A DNA stretch of 64,000 nt from Pseudobutyrivibrio sp. OR37 (lineage in GTDB: Bacteria > Bacillota > Clostridia > Lachnospirales > Lachnospiraceae), in assembly GCF_900113655.1 (NCBI RefSeq), contig NZ_FOQF01000002.1, positions 95,671 to 159,670 on the forward strand, written 5' to 3'. The notes under the pieces are model-generated. The model saw only the letters and a list, made by a program, of their open reading frames with translations, had not been told where the DNA came from and did not search any database. How positions within the stretch are numbered: position 1 is the first letter of the stretch; each line of letters begins with the position of its first letter. This document shows, piece after piece, positions 23,922 through 32,526 of this stretch. The translations under genes were made by a program, and so were the position numbers.

Positions 23922-26900
23922 TTACTTTAATAAACTCTTAATATCTTGCAAATAATCCTCATAAATAACCGGAGTATCGTTGTTATCATCAATAATAGTC
24001 TCACCGTAAAAATCTACAGCTTTACTATTTATGCCATCAACTATCTCCTGAATATTATATGCAGATGCCAAAGCTTCCAACTTATCAGATGATACAGTTG
24101 TTGCTTCTAAAACAGCATTTAATACATTTAACTCATCCCCGATTAACATTTGTTTAAAGGATGAAATATTATCTGCGGTTGGAGCATCGTTTAGATTATT
24201 ATTATCTTGTGCTAATGAATGCATTTCTTCAAGTTCTTCTGTAGATAAAAGCTTTTTCTGATTTCTAGTAAGAATATTTCTAATTTCTTCCATCTGAGAG
24301 AAATCTAAGATGATATCATCTCTAGATAAATCTTCTATAGTAGGCACATCATTAATTGAATGCTCTATAATTCGGACCGATGTGTTGCTTCTCTTTTGGA
24401 ATTCATACTCTTTATAGTCAAAATCAGTTTTACTGAATGCATTTTTAAATTCAGCAATCATCTCGCCGTTTGCAGTTGTAAAGAATATCTGAGTACCACC
24501 TTTAGCAAAATCAGCTAACATCTTAAGTACATGCCTTACCTGATCTTTATCCATGGTTGCAAGAGGTTCATCTAACAAAAGAAATCTAGGAGCAGTATCT
24601 GCGGCTATGTACAATGAAAGCATTGTAGCAAATGCTATAGTAGCTCTTTGACCTGTACTCATTTCATATGTTCTTGCCATGGAGTCATTAATACCACGAA
24701 TAGCATATATACCTTCTTCATCCACTCCGAGCTCCCTAAAATCGTCTGAATGGTGCATTTGAGTAAAGAAAGTACTTATATTACTTATATTATCTTTAAT
24801 CTTTCCCTCAACAAATGATGATAATGAAGGCATTTTTTCAAATGCAGCAACTGCTTTAGAACAACGTTCTAACTGCGGTGTCAATCGATTAACAGCCGCA
24901 GTATAATCACGTAATTGCTGTTCTTCAAATTCAACCATGCTAGCACGTTCTAATCTTTCAACCTCTAAATCAATTTTATCGGAAGCAGAATTGTACACTA
25001 GCAGCCATTCCTTAAGAGATATCTCATTGTTTAGGTCAAAGGCTTCTTTTACCATTTCAATAGACTGCAAGATATCATTAAGTTTATCTAAATTAGAAGT
25101 TTCAAGTTGTAAGTCATATTGTGAGATATTATTCTTTTCAATCTCAATATTATGCTCTAAGTCTATAATCTCTTGCGAAAGCTTATCCTTAGTATCCTCT
25201 AATTTCCTTCTCTGAGATTCATTGTCAGCCATTAACTTAGTAATGTAAGCTTCAAATGACTTTTCATTAGATTCCTTGAACGATTTATAGACAGAATCAT
25301 TTTCTTCAAAATCTTTGCAATACGAGATATTTTTCTCAGAAAATCCCTGACTATTCAAAACCTGTATCTGAGCTTTTATCTCTATTTCTTTCTTAACTAA
25401 ATCCTTTTTTTCGTCTAACAACTTAGCTAAACTTGAGTAATCATCATCTGTAAAATAGTCTTTTATAAGGATTAAATCATCAGCAATTTTATAGATTGTA
25501 CTTTTTGCTTCAGCAACCAAATCATCCTGAGAAAGCTTATGAGAAATATCCGCTATTTTATGCTCTAATGTTTGAATTTCTTCAATAAGCGCGTCCATGC
25601 CATCTTTTTCTGAAGTCTGAGCCGTTGCATTCTGGATTAATTCTAATAGTGCATCCTTAGATTTTTGCTTTGTACCACACAATGGACATTTCTCATCATG
25701 AATCAACTGCTGCCCTATTTTGCGCAATTCAATATAATTCTGTTCTTCAGAAGAGAATCTAGCTTTTTTAAGAGTGTATTCCAGCTCTAAATCCTTCTTT
25801 TTACTAGTTAAAGAATCCAGTTCTTCAGAATATTTTTCATAGTCTTCTTCTGACAGATTATCAAACGAAGGCATTTTCAGGAAATTAACAACTTTTGGAT
25901 ATCGTTCTATGGTATTAAGAAGCTTAAGTAAATTATTTATATGCTCTTGCTCTTCTAACAATTCAGAAAGCATTGCAATACTTTTTTGATCAGATAATAT
26001 TCTTTTTACATCTTCCCATTCTTCACTTTTATTTTTTAACAAAGTAGCACCATTCTCAATTGCAGAAATGGCCTTATCGTTTTCAAAAGAATGAGTCTTT
26101 ACGCCTTGTATTTTTGACATAAATAGCTGGATAGCCTCATTAGATTTAGCTTTCTTACTTTCAATATCAGCATTATCCAACTTCACTTGCTCAACATGTT
26201 TCAGAATATTACCGAGCTTATCTTCATTTTGCTCATATCGGTTAAGAACGCGACAGTATTTGCCCGTTAATTCAAAATCGCTCTGTATCTTCTTATATCG
26301 TTCAATACCCTTCTTCGGTATTTCTTCTAATTTTTTATAAAATGTCTTTGGTAAAATTTGCTCGATCTCACCTGAGTGATTAGTTCTATCTGCATGCTTT
26401 AACGAATCCTCATAGATTCTTTTCATGGTTCTAGCATTGTCAAGATTTTCTCTAATATCATCAAAGGATTCTTCAAAAGCTTTTTTGTATCTTGTCCATT
26501 TCTTTTCATAATCAACAACATCGTCACCAAATAACAAGTTGCCAAACATAACGGCAAAACTAGAATCAGTGTTATCAGATTCATGAATAAACTTATAAGC
26601 CGCCTCTGAATCAAACGCATTGAATCTTCCAAAATTCTGATTCAATGTTGTCTTATTACGTCCTGATGGAACACCATACCATACTCTTTCAATTTCTTTT
26701 GAATTCTTAGCTGAATCCCTTGGTGTGAAACGTTCTACACCAGCTTCCCTATTGTATACATAGACAGTAGGAACATGGCGCAACACATCCATTTTCTTGT
26801 TAAAATCTTTTATTCGACGTATTTCACCTGTCAGGGCAAATTCAATAGCTTCAAGCACAGAAGTTTTACCAGAACCATTAGCGCCATAAAACAGATTAAT

Positions 26901-28523
26901 TTGGCCAAAGTCCATCTTCATTCCATCAAAACAAAACTCCCTAAAATCTGAGGAGCTTAACGACTTAACCCACTTAATCAATGGAACTTTAGATACTGAC
27001 ATTTTTTTGTAGTCTTCATCAATCAGGTAATGCGAATCAAATCTATCTCCTGATAAATAGTTTTCTACATTTCTTTTTAGATATGTCTCAGTTAAACAAC
27101 CTGTCAAATGAACAGCTTCAAGTATCTTTCCCCATGTTCTTACTGGATCAATATTCTCATTATCCTGAATGCCAACAGTTTGCTGTACACCATTTATAAA
27201 TGTTATAGCAGATTCAGGCCTGAATACGTATTTTCTACCATTTACGCGATTGGCTTCTATTGCCTGTATAGGAATATTAAACGCATCTTCATCAATGATA
27301 TAAATCATATAGATGCTAGAATATTCACGTCTTAAAGAGTAAGCCACCTGGTAAATAGAATGATTCAAATTTGTCCATTCTTCTGAATCATCTGTAATGC
27401 TACTTAATACATCATCTGCCTGAAATATTAAAACATATATATCAGTCTCATCTTTTTTCATTGTAAAGTAACATGTAAATCCATTAACTTTTCGTTGCTT
27501 TATAATAGTTAAATGGCTCTTTCTGAGAATAAATTCTGGTACATTATTTATTCTTAGATTTATGAATTCATCTTTCTCATGAGACTTTTGTTCCTTTTCA
27601 CCACTTAGTGAGCTGTCTTCTGAATCAAAATTTTCTTCTAAATTATCCTCATCTTCATCGAAATCATCACCTAAAATTACATCATCTTCATCGAAATCAT
27701 TATCTTCTTCTCCATCATCTTCGATGATTTCATCAAGATCGTCGTCTTCTAACTCTACAAGTTCTTCAAGATCATCATCTTCAAATTCATCAATTTCAAT
27801 AAGATCTAAATAATCATCATTATATGGTAGATTATTGACTTCCTTAATTTTGTTTATAGAAAATGAACGGTTAAAACTTGTAGGTGCTATATTGAACTTA
27901 TATTTTTTTACAAATTCGCGCTGCTCTTCTATATTAAAGTTTAAAGACTCTGGACTAGCAGATGAAGCTTTTAATCCATCTAAAAATTTATCGAAATTTT
28001 CACAATCGTAGAGAACCTTAAAATCTTCTCTGTATTCAAAATTTGCGTGAACAGTATATGCAAGCGCCGTGAAATATGTAGCATTAATCATTAGCAGAGC
28101 ATTACCATATACGTCAGTAGATTCACATATTGATTTAATGAGCTTAGTACTTGTAAAGAAAATAGCTTCATATACAAGTTTTATGTATTTAGAATCACGC
28201 AGCTTCTCTATTAGAGCAATTGATTGTGGAATATACAATTCCTCATCCAAAGATTCATCATATTCCTTGTCAAAAAATCCTGTTAATTTTTCTAGCTCAA
28301 AATACTTCTCATATGCTCCAACGATCTTCTTTTGATAAGCATTGTCCATCTGCCCATAATAGGTGGCAGCAATCCTTAAAATATCATATCGAATTAACTC
28401 ATCAAACTCCTGCTTTGTAAATTTTTCTAGCAATTTATCGTAGTCATTGAATGTAATTTTCAATAGCTTTTCAAATTGCTCATTGATGTTAGGTGTCCCT
28501 GCTTTAATAATGTTATACTCCAT
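23922..28523 (-). CDS. SMC/Rad50-like ATPase with zinc hook in the BREX operon
   Basis: About 1,533 residues from the ATG at 28523 (GAGGA eight bases upstream; a GTG at 28559 is less likely). Order: unique N-terminal domain (1-240); very acidic linker (about 241-308); second unique region; AAA/SMC head start with GANGSGKTSVLEAIEF near 550; coiled coil; Rad50-type hook KCPLCGTKQ near 944; coiled coil; signature STGQRA near 1290 and FLLLDEPLATMDKDQ near 1315; and a 200-residue acidic tail. An SMC-type DNA-binding machine. Not one of the standard BREX genes. Sits between pglZ and brxD with short gaps, so it is made with them. Confidence 0.88.
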   Translation of the reverse strand: MEYNIIKAGTPNINEQFEKLLKITFNDYDKLLEKFTKQEFDELIRYDILRIAATYYGQMDNAYQKKIVGAYEKYFELEKLTGFFDKEYDESLDEELYIPQSIALIEKLRDSKYIKLVYEAIFFTSTKLIKSICESTDVYGNALLMINATYFTALAYTVHANFEYREDFKVLYDCENFDKFLDGLKASSASPESLNFNIEEQREFVKKYKFNIAPTSFNRSFSINKIKEVNNLPYNDDYLDLIEIDEFEDDDLEELVELEDDDLDEIIEDDGEEDNDFDEDDVILGDDFDEDEDNLEENFDSEDSSLSGEKEQKSHEKDEFINLRINNVPEFILRKSHLTIIKQRKVNGFTCYFTMKKDETDIYVLIFQADDVLSSITDDSEEWTNLNHSIYQVAYSLRREYSSIYMIYIIDEDAFNIPIQAIEANRVNGRKYVFRPESAITFINGVQQTVGIQDNENIDPVRTWGKILEAVHLTGCLTETYLKRNVENYLSGDRFDSHYLIDEDYKKMSVSKVPLIKWVKSLSSSDFREFCFDGMKMDFGQINLFYGANGSGKTSVLEAIEFALTGEIRRIKDFNKKMDVLRHVPTVYVYNREAGVERFTPRDSAKNSKEIERVWYGVPSGRNKTTLNQNFGRFNAFDSEAAYKFIHESDNTDSSFAVMFGNLLFGDDVVDYEKKWTRYKKAFEESFDDIRENLDNARTMKRIYEDSLKHADRTNHSGEIEQILPKTFYKKLEEIPKKGIERYKKIQSDFELTGKYCRVLNRYEQNEDKLGNILKHVEQVKLDNADIESKKAKSNEAIQLFMSKIQGVKTHSFENDKAISAIENGATLLKNKSEEWEDVKRILSDQKSIAMLSELLEEQEHINNLLKLLNTIERYPKVVNFLKMPSFDNLSEEDYEKYSEELDSLTSKKKDLELEYTLKKARFSSEEQNYIELRKIGQQLIHDEKCPLCGTKQKSKDALLELIQNATAQTSEKDGMDALIEEIQTLEHKIADISHKLSQDDLVAEAKSTIYKIADDLILIKDYFTDDDYSSLAKLLDEKKDLVKKEIEIKAQIQVLNSQGFSEKNISYCKDFEENDSVYKSFKESNEKSFEAYITKLMADNESQRRKLEDTKDKLSQEIIDLEHNIEIEKNNISQYDLQLETSNLDKLNDILQSIEMVKEAFDLNNEISLKEWLLVYNSASDKIDLEVERLERASMVEFEEQQLRDYTAAVNRLTPQLERCSKAVAAFEKMPSLSSFVEGKIKDNISNISTFFTQMHHSDDFRELGVDEEGIYAIRGINDSMARTYEMSTGQRATIAFATMLSLYIAADTAPRFLLLDEPLATMDKDQVRHVLKMLADFAKGGTQIFFTTANGEMIAEFKNAFSKTDFDYKEYEFQKRSNTSVRIIEHSINDVPTIEDLSRDDIILDFSQMEEIRNILTRNQKKLLSTEELEEMHSLAQDNNNLNDAPTADNISSFKQMLIGDELNVLNAVLEATTVSSDKLEALASAYNIQEIVDGINSKAVDFYGETIIDDNNDTPVIYEDYLQDIKSLLK

Positions 28524-28552
28524 ACCCTTATTCCTCATTAAAACTTTATTTA

Positions 28553-31069
28553 TTACCACCCAAAATCATCTGCGAATGTTAAATCCATAATAACTGGATG
28601 TCTAAATAATTCTAATCCCGTATTATCATCTATCACTACTAAATAATACTGCTTATTTTTGTCATATTTTTGATTTTTAAAATTAAATCTCAATCTAAAT
28701 ATACGCTTTGCAGAATCAGGTTCTCTGCTATCTGCAACGTAGATATTCTCGTTAGAAATACGCTCATCATCTTCAGAAACGAACACCAATCTATAGGTTG
28801 TTTCTTTAACACTATCACTAACTGGCTCTGACTGAATAAAGTCCATGCCAGTAATCAAATTTGTTATCTTCTGCACCATACTTACAAGGCTGATTGATGC
28901 AGGCTTTGTCTCCATATGGCCACGCTCCATCTTGATATCAAGTACCGGAATAATCATTTCCTGTGGTGATGAACCACCATGAACAAAGTTCTGACCTCCG
29001 CCAGAAACCTTGAATACATTGCTGCTTGTTGGGAATGAAACAACCTTGTCATCCTCATATCCGAGCACATATCCTAAGCCTATATTTGCTACACCATCTT
29101 CTGTAATAGCACTTTTAGATACGATATACCTACGGTTAATCCAAGCATCTTTTCCGTTCACACCGCCAATCTTATCACTCTCAGAAATCTTCTCTCTCTT
29201 ATAAACGAAGCCATGATCTGATGTGACTATGAATCTGTATGTATTTGCATTTGTAGAAATCTTTCTTATCAAGTCTGAGATCTCTTTAATTGCCTCTTCA
29301 CATGCAACAAATACCTCATCCTCTGTATTTGCCTTATCACCTCTGGCATCAATTTGATTATGGTATACATAAACAACTTGTTTACCGGTAAAGATATTTC
29401 TTAAATCTGTTTTCTTAAGATTTTTGATATCATCAAACTGTACACAGATGCTATCCTTGCAATGCCCCTGAAGCACTGTCTGTCTGCCGGCTAAATCGTT
29501 ACATAGCACATCATCAGCATAAACTTCATAATCATCTCTCATTTCAAGAGTCTTATGCGGTAAAAGTGCAGCCATGCCAAGTCTTGTATATGAAGGCAAT
29601 GAACTCATCATAGGCGAAAGCTTAGCCGTACAGCGTGGATCATCCTTCATTTGATTAAATAATTCTCTACCAACCTCATATCGCATCGCATCTGAAATAA
29701 TAACAACAGTTCTTTCCTTTGACTGATTTACAAATCCATTGTAGAAATTGCGCTGTAATGGAAGAACTACAAGACCATCCTCTCCGCAGAATGCAGTATT
29801 CCATCTTGGAATCAAGTCATTAAGATACTCGTTGGTATAAATATTTTCTACAAGAGTCTGCAACTCCTCGTAACCAGTTGTGTCTTCAATCTGATCATAG
29901 TAAAAGTAGAATTTTCTATACGCCATATCAATCAGACAATCTTCAGATTCATACTTTTTCACTATACTCTTCATATCATCACTACCGCCATAATTTGCAG
30001 CATTTACAATGGTTAATGCATTCTCAAGCATTTCATAGGCATTCTCATAAGCCTCTCCAAAATGCATCTTTGAACGCTTATCGCATATTTGAAGTAAATC
30101 CATTTCATCAAGCTTTGCTCCGACATCCTCTGATATTAAGCGTTCAGTAATCCACTTAAGAATAAGTTTATCAACATATGCAAAAGCATCCAAGTGAACA
30201 ATATCTTCTGGGTTGTATTTTGCTAAATTGTCTTCTACTTTAAGTCCTTTTGCTACATGAGCAGATAATCTATCATAATCTTCTTTGTAAAGCACACTAT
30301 TCATCAGGTTATCAAGAAATGCTATTACATTTCCCTGCTTCATAGATACAAAACTTCGCCAAGATGCTGGAACTTCGCCCTGCAGATATCTTGCAGCGTA
30401 TGTTACAAATAGAGTAACTATTAGCCTTTCCAAAGATGGATCTGCGTCTACATAGCCGAATTGCTGCTCACAAAGTTTCCAGAAAGCTCCAAGAAGCTCA
30501 TATTTATCCATTTCCTCAAGGTACTTATTATCTTCAACATCTCCCTCTGTGATAACAATTCGTACTACTTCCTCAAAAGAGCAGGTTCTTGTTTTGCAAA
30601 CTGCACTTAAAAGCCCCACAAGGATATTCTCTTCATTAAAATTCTCAATCTCAAGATCATAGAACCGCTGTGTTCTGTCCTTGTTGGCAAAAAACTTAAT
30701 ATGTTTTTCAATTACATGCTTATACTTTTCTTCAATTCCCAGATCCACAGATAAAAGCGATGCTCTATCTGCAAAGAATCTTTTAGAATAAAGCATTGTG
30801 TCTTCAAGGTGATTATCCTTTACTTCCGGCTTTGGAAATGGAGCATAAATCAGATAATTTGTTGTGGTATCTTCTCTCTCAAGAAAATACTTCGTATAAA
30901 ACTGATTATCCTTCTCAAGCCTATAGACTTTGGCATTCTCCAATTCAACGGAATCCATATCCTCTTCAAATTCCGCCTTGTCATCGTACCAAAACACAAG
31001 CTTACGGGTCTCTCCTGTAAACTCTGTGTTAAGCCTATCAATTATCTGTTTTAGATTTAATTCTGCCAT
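28553..31069 (-). CDS. pglZ: BREX alkaline-phosphatase-fold protein PglZ
   Basis: 838 residues. The PglZ domain shows IISDAMRYEVGRELFNQM and the metal-site TSDHGFVYKR. The N-terminal region (LKQIIDRLNTEFTGETRKLV) matches type 1 PglZ proteins. PglZ binds PglX and is required for BREX methylation and phage exclusion. It overlaps the possible GTG start of the SMC gene and follows the HEPN gene by about 20 bases. Confidence 0.92.
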   Translation of the reverse strand: MAELNLKQIIDRLNTEFTGETRKLVFWYDDKAEFEEDMDSVELENAKVYRLEKDNQFYTKYFLEREDTTTNYLIYAPFPKPEVKDNHLEDTMLYSKRFFADRASLLSVDLGIEEKYKHVIEKHIKFFANKDRTQRFYDLEIENFNEENILVGLLSAVCKTRTCSFEEVVRIVITEGDVEDNKYLEEMDKYELLGAFWKLCEQQFGYVDADPSLERLIVTLFVTYAARYLQGEVPASWRSFVSMKQGNVIAFLDNLMNSVLYKEDYDRLSAHVAKGLKVEDNLAKYNPEDIVHLDAFAYVDKLILKWITERLISEDVGAKLDEMDLLQICDKRSKMHFGEAYENAYEMLENALTIVNAANYGGSDDMKSIVKKYESEDCLIDMAYRKFYFYYDQIEDTTGYEELQTLVENIYTNEYLNDLIPRWNTAFCGEDGLVVLPLQRNFYNGFVNQSKERTVVIISDAMRYEVGRELFNQMKDDPRCTAKLSPMMSSLPSYTRLGMAALLPHKTLEMRDDYEVYADDVLCNDLAGRQTVLQGHCKDSICVQFDDIKNLKKTDLRNIFTGKQVVYVYHNQIDARGDKANTEDEVFVACEEAIKEISDLIRKISTNANTYRFIVTSDHGFVYKREKISESDKIGGVNGKDAWINRRYIVSKSAITEDGVANIGLGYVLGYEDDKVVSFPTSSNVFKVSGGGQNFVHGGSSPQEMIIPVLDIKMERGHMETKPASISLVSMVQKITNLITGMDFIQSEPVSDSVKETTYRLVFVSEDDERISNENIYVADSREPDSAKRIFRLRFNFKNQKYDKNKQYYLVVIDDNTGLELFRHPVIMDLTFADDFGW

Positions 31070-31090
31070 TATTATTCCATCCTAACCTTG

Positions 31091-32512
31091 CTAAATTGCA
31101 ACATTCTCGTTAAACAATTCCTTTATTCCTCGTCTCACTTTATCATCTGGGACGCCAGCTTTTTTCAATCGTATTGCATAAGTAAGCTCTTCTATAGTCT
31201 TTGTATCAGTAAGATGTATCGCATCTAATTTAAAATCCATCTTACTATGTGCAATACCATTACGAATCTCTCCAACTCTTCCGCATATAGCACTTATTAT
31301 TTCATCCGTATAACCGCCATAATTACGACTAATAAAAGGTTTTATGATAGCTTCGCAATCATGAATTGCTTTTTCAACATTTTGCGCATAACTATTATCT
31401 AAATTTGACACTGTCTTTTTGATACTAGCTGCATACTTTTTGGCATCTCCTGTGTGTGACTTTCTATATTCTTCGATTATCTCAACTATCTCTTGCTTTG
31501 TAGATATGTATAAATCCGAACGATCATAGTCCTGCCCATATATGTTTCTGAACTCTCTTTCAAATTCTGACATAATCATGATCATTCTACCTGATGAAAA
31601 ATGTCTTCTGTCATCAATAGAGTTACAAATATGTGCATATCCCATCTTTCCAAGCTTTATAGCTTTAAATAGATTAGCTGTTTTGCTTTGAAGTACATCA
31701 TATTTTATGATTCTATCTGCTGCCTTTTTGTGTGTCTCTTCCTCTTTATTTGCCGGAAATACTATTGTTCCAGCGAAATCTCTTTTACCCTCTTTGTTAT
31801 AAAAGGCTTCTATAGCGTTGAAACTCACATTATTTCTATAAGTAATAAACTTTAAAAAGCATCTCGCATGATAAACAACCGTTGTTAAATCATCAACTCC
31901 AATTGGTTTTGAGAAAGTAAAATACATATAACTTGCAGCATCAATCGGATTTAACGCTGTATTATAATGCATTGTAGCAAAGGCATCTAACTCAATAGCT
32001 GCACTTAGCCCTCTCTTTACCGAATAGCTTCCGCAATCTCTTTTTGTTTCCTCATCAGTAGTTGAAACCGTCATCTTCTCTATGTAATTATCCTCGCCAA
32101 ATTTTACGTCATTCCGTAATGCTATTTGCGGAGGAAAGAAATAATTAACTTCTGGTCCCGATACTCTAATTCCTTCAATCTGATCAAAACCGTACTCTTC
32201 TCTGCAATAGTAAAACCAATTTACTTCATAACTTTTAAATCCATGATAATTTGAAGGTGAGTCTTTTACCGAAAAAACTATCCGATAGTGTTCAGAGGTT
32301 ATACCCTCCAACTTAATGCTTTTTATCCATCCGCCAGACTTCGGCTTGTTCAGATTTTCAAAAAAGGCAAAGATATCTGCTGCCTCTTCCCATTCTTCTA
32401 AGTTAGGTGGATACAGGACTATGGAAAAGTCTTCCTCTATAAACTCAAATGGATAATCTATATCATTATATTTTAAATATCCCAATAGTCTTTCCGGCTT
32501 TTTTACAGACAC
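31091..32512 (-). CDS. HEPN-domain protein (ApeA-like) inside the BREX operon
   Basis: About 473 residues. The C-terminal helical domain contains GEIRNGIAHSKMDF, a complete HEPN RNase motif (RNxxxH). The N-terminal 200 residues are beta-rich, with FEFIEEDFSIVLYPPN, as in the ApeA family of anti-phage HEPN proteins, but the match is by eye. I prefer a GTG start at 32512, with GGAGG eight bases upstream; the TTG at 32518 is too close. It lies between the second pglX and pglZ, with gaps of about 15-20 bases. A toxin-type RNase here could be an abortive back-up if BREX fails. Confidence 0.8.
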   Translation of the reverse strand: MSVKKPERLLGYLKYNDIDYPFEFIEEDFSIVLYPPNLEEWEEAADIFAFFENLNKPKSGGWIKSIKLEGITSEHYRIVFSVKDSPSNYHGFKSYEVNWFYYCREEYGFDQIEGIRVSGPEVNYFFPPQIALRNDVKFGEDNYIEKMTVSTTDEETKRDCGSYSVKRGLSAAIELDAFATMHYNTALNPIDAASYMYFTFSKPIGVDDLTTVVYHARCFLKFITYRNNVSFNAIEAFYNKEGKRDFAGTIVFPANKEEETHKKAADRIIKYDVLQSKTANLFKAIKLGKMGYAHICNSIDDRRHFSSGRMIMIMSEFEREFRNIYGQDYDRSDLYISTKQEIVEIIEEYRKSHTGDAKKYAASIKKTVSNLDNSYAQNVEKAIHDCEAIIKPFISRNYGGYTDEIISAICGRVGEIRNGIAHSKMDFKLDAIHLTDTKTIEELTYAIRLKKAGVPDDKVRRGIKELFNENVAI

Positions 32513-32526
32513 CCTCAATACCTCCT

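Noticed and set aside
23922-28523. SMC-like gene as part of a Wadjet or Lamassu system
   Set aside because: No JetA/B/D or Lamassu partner genes are nearby; the gene is embedded between pglZ and brxD.
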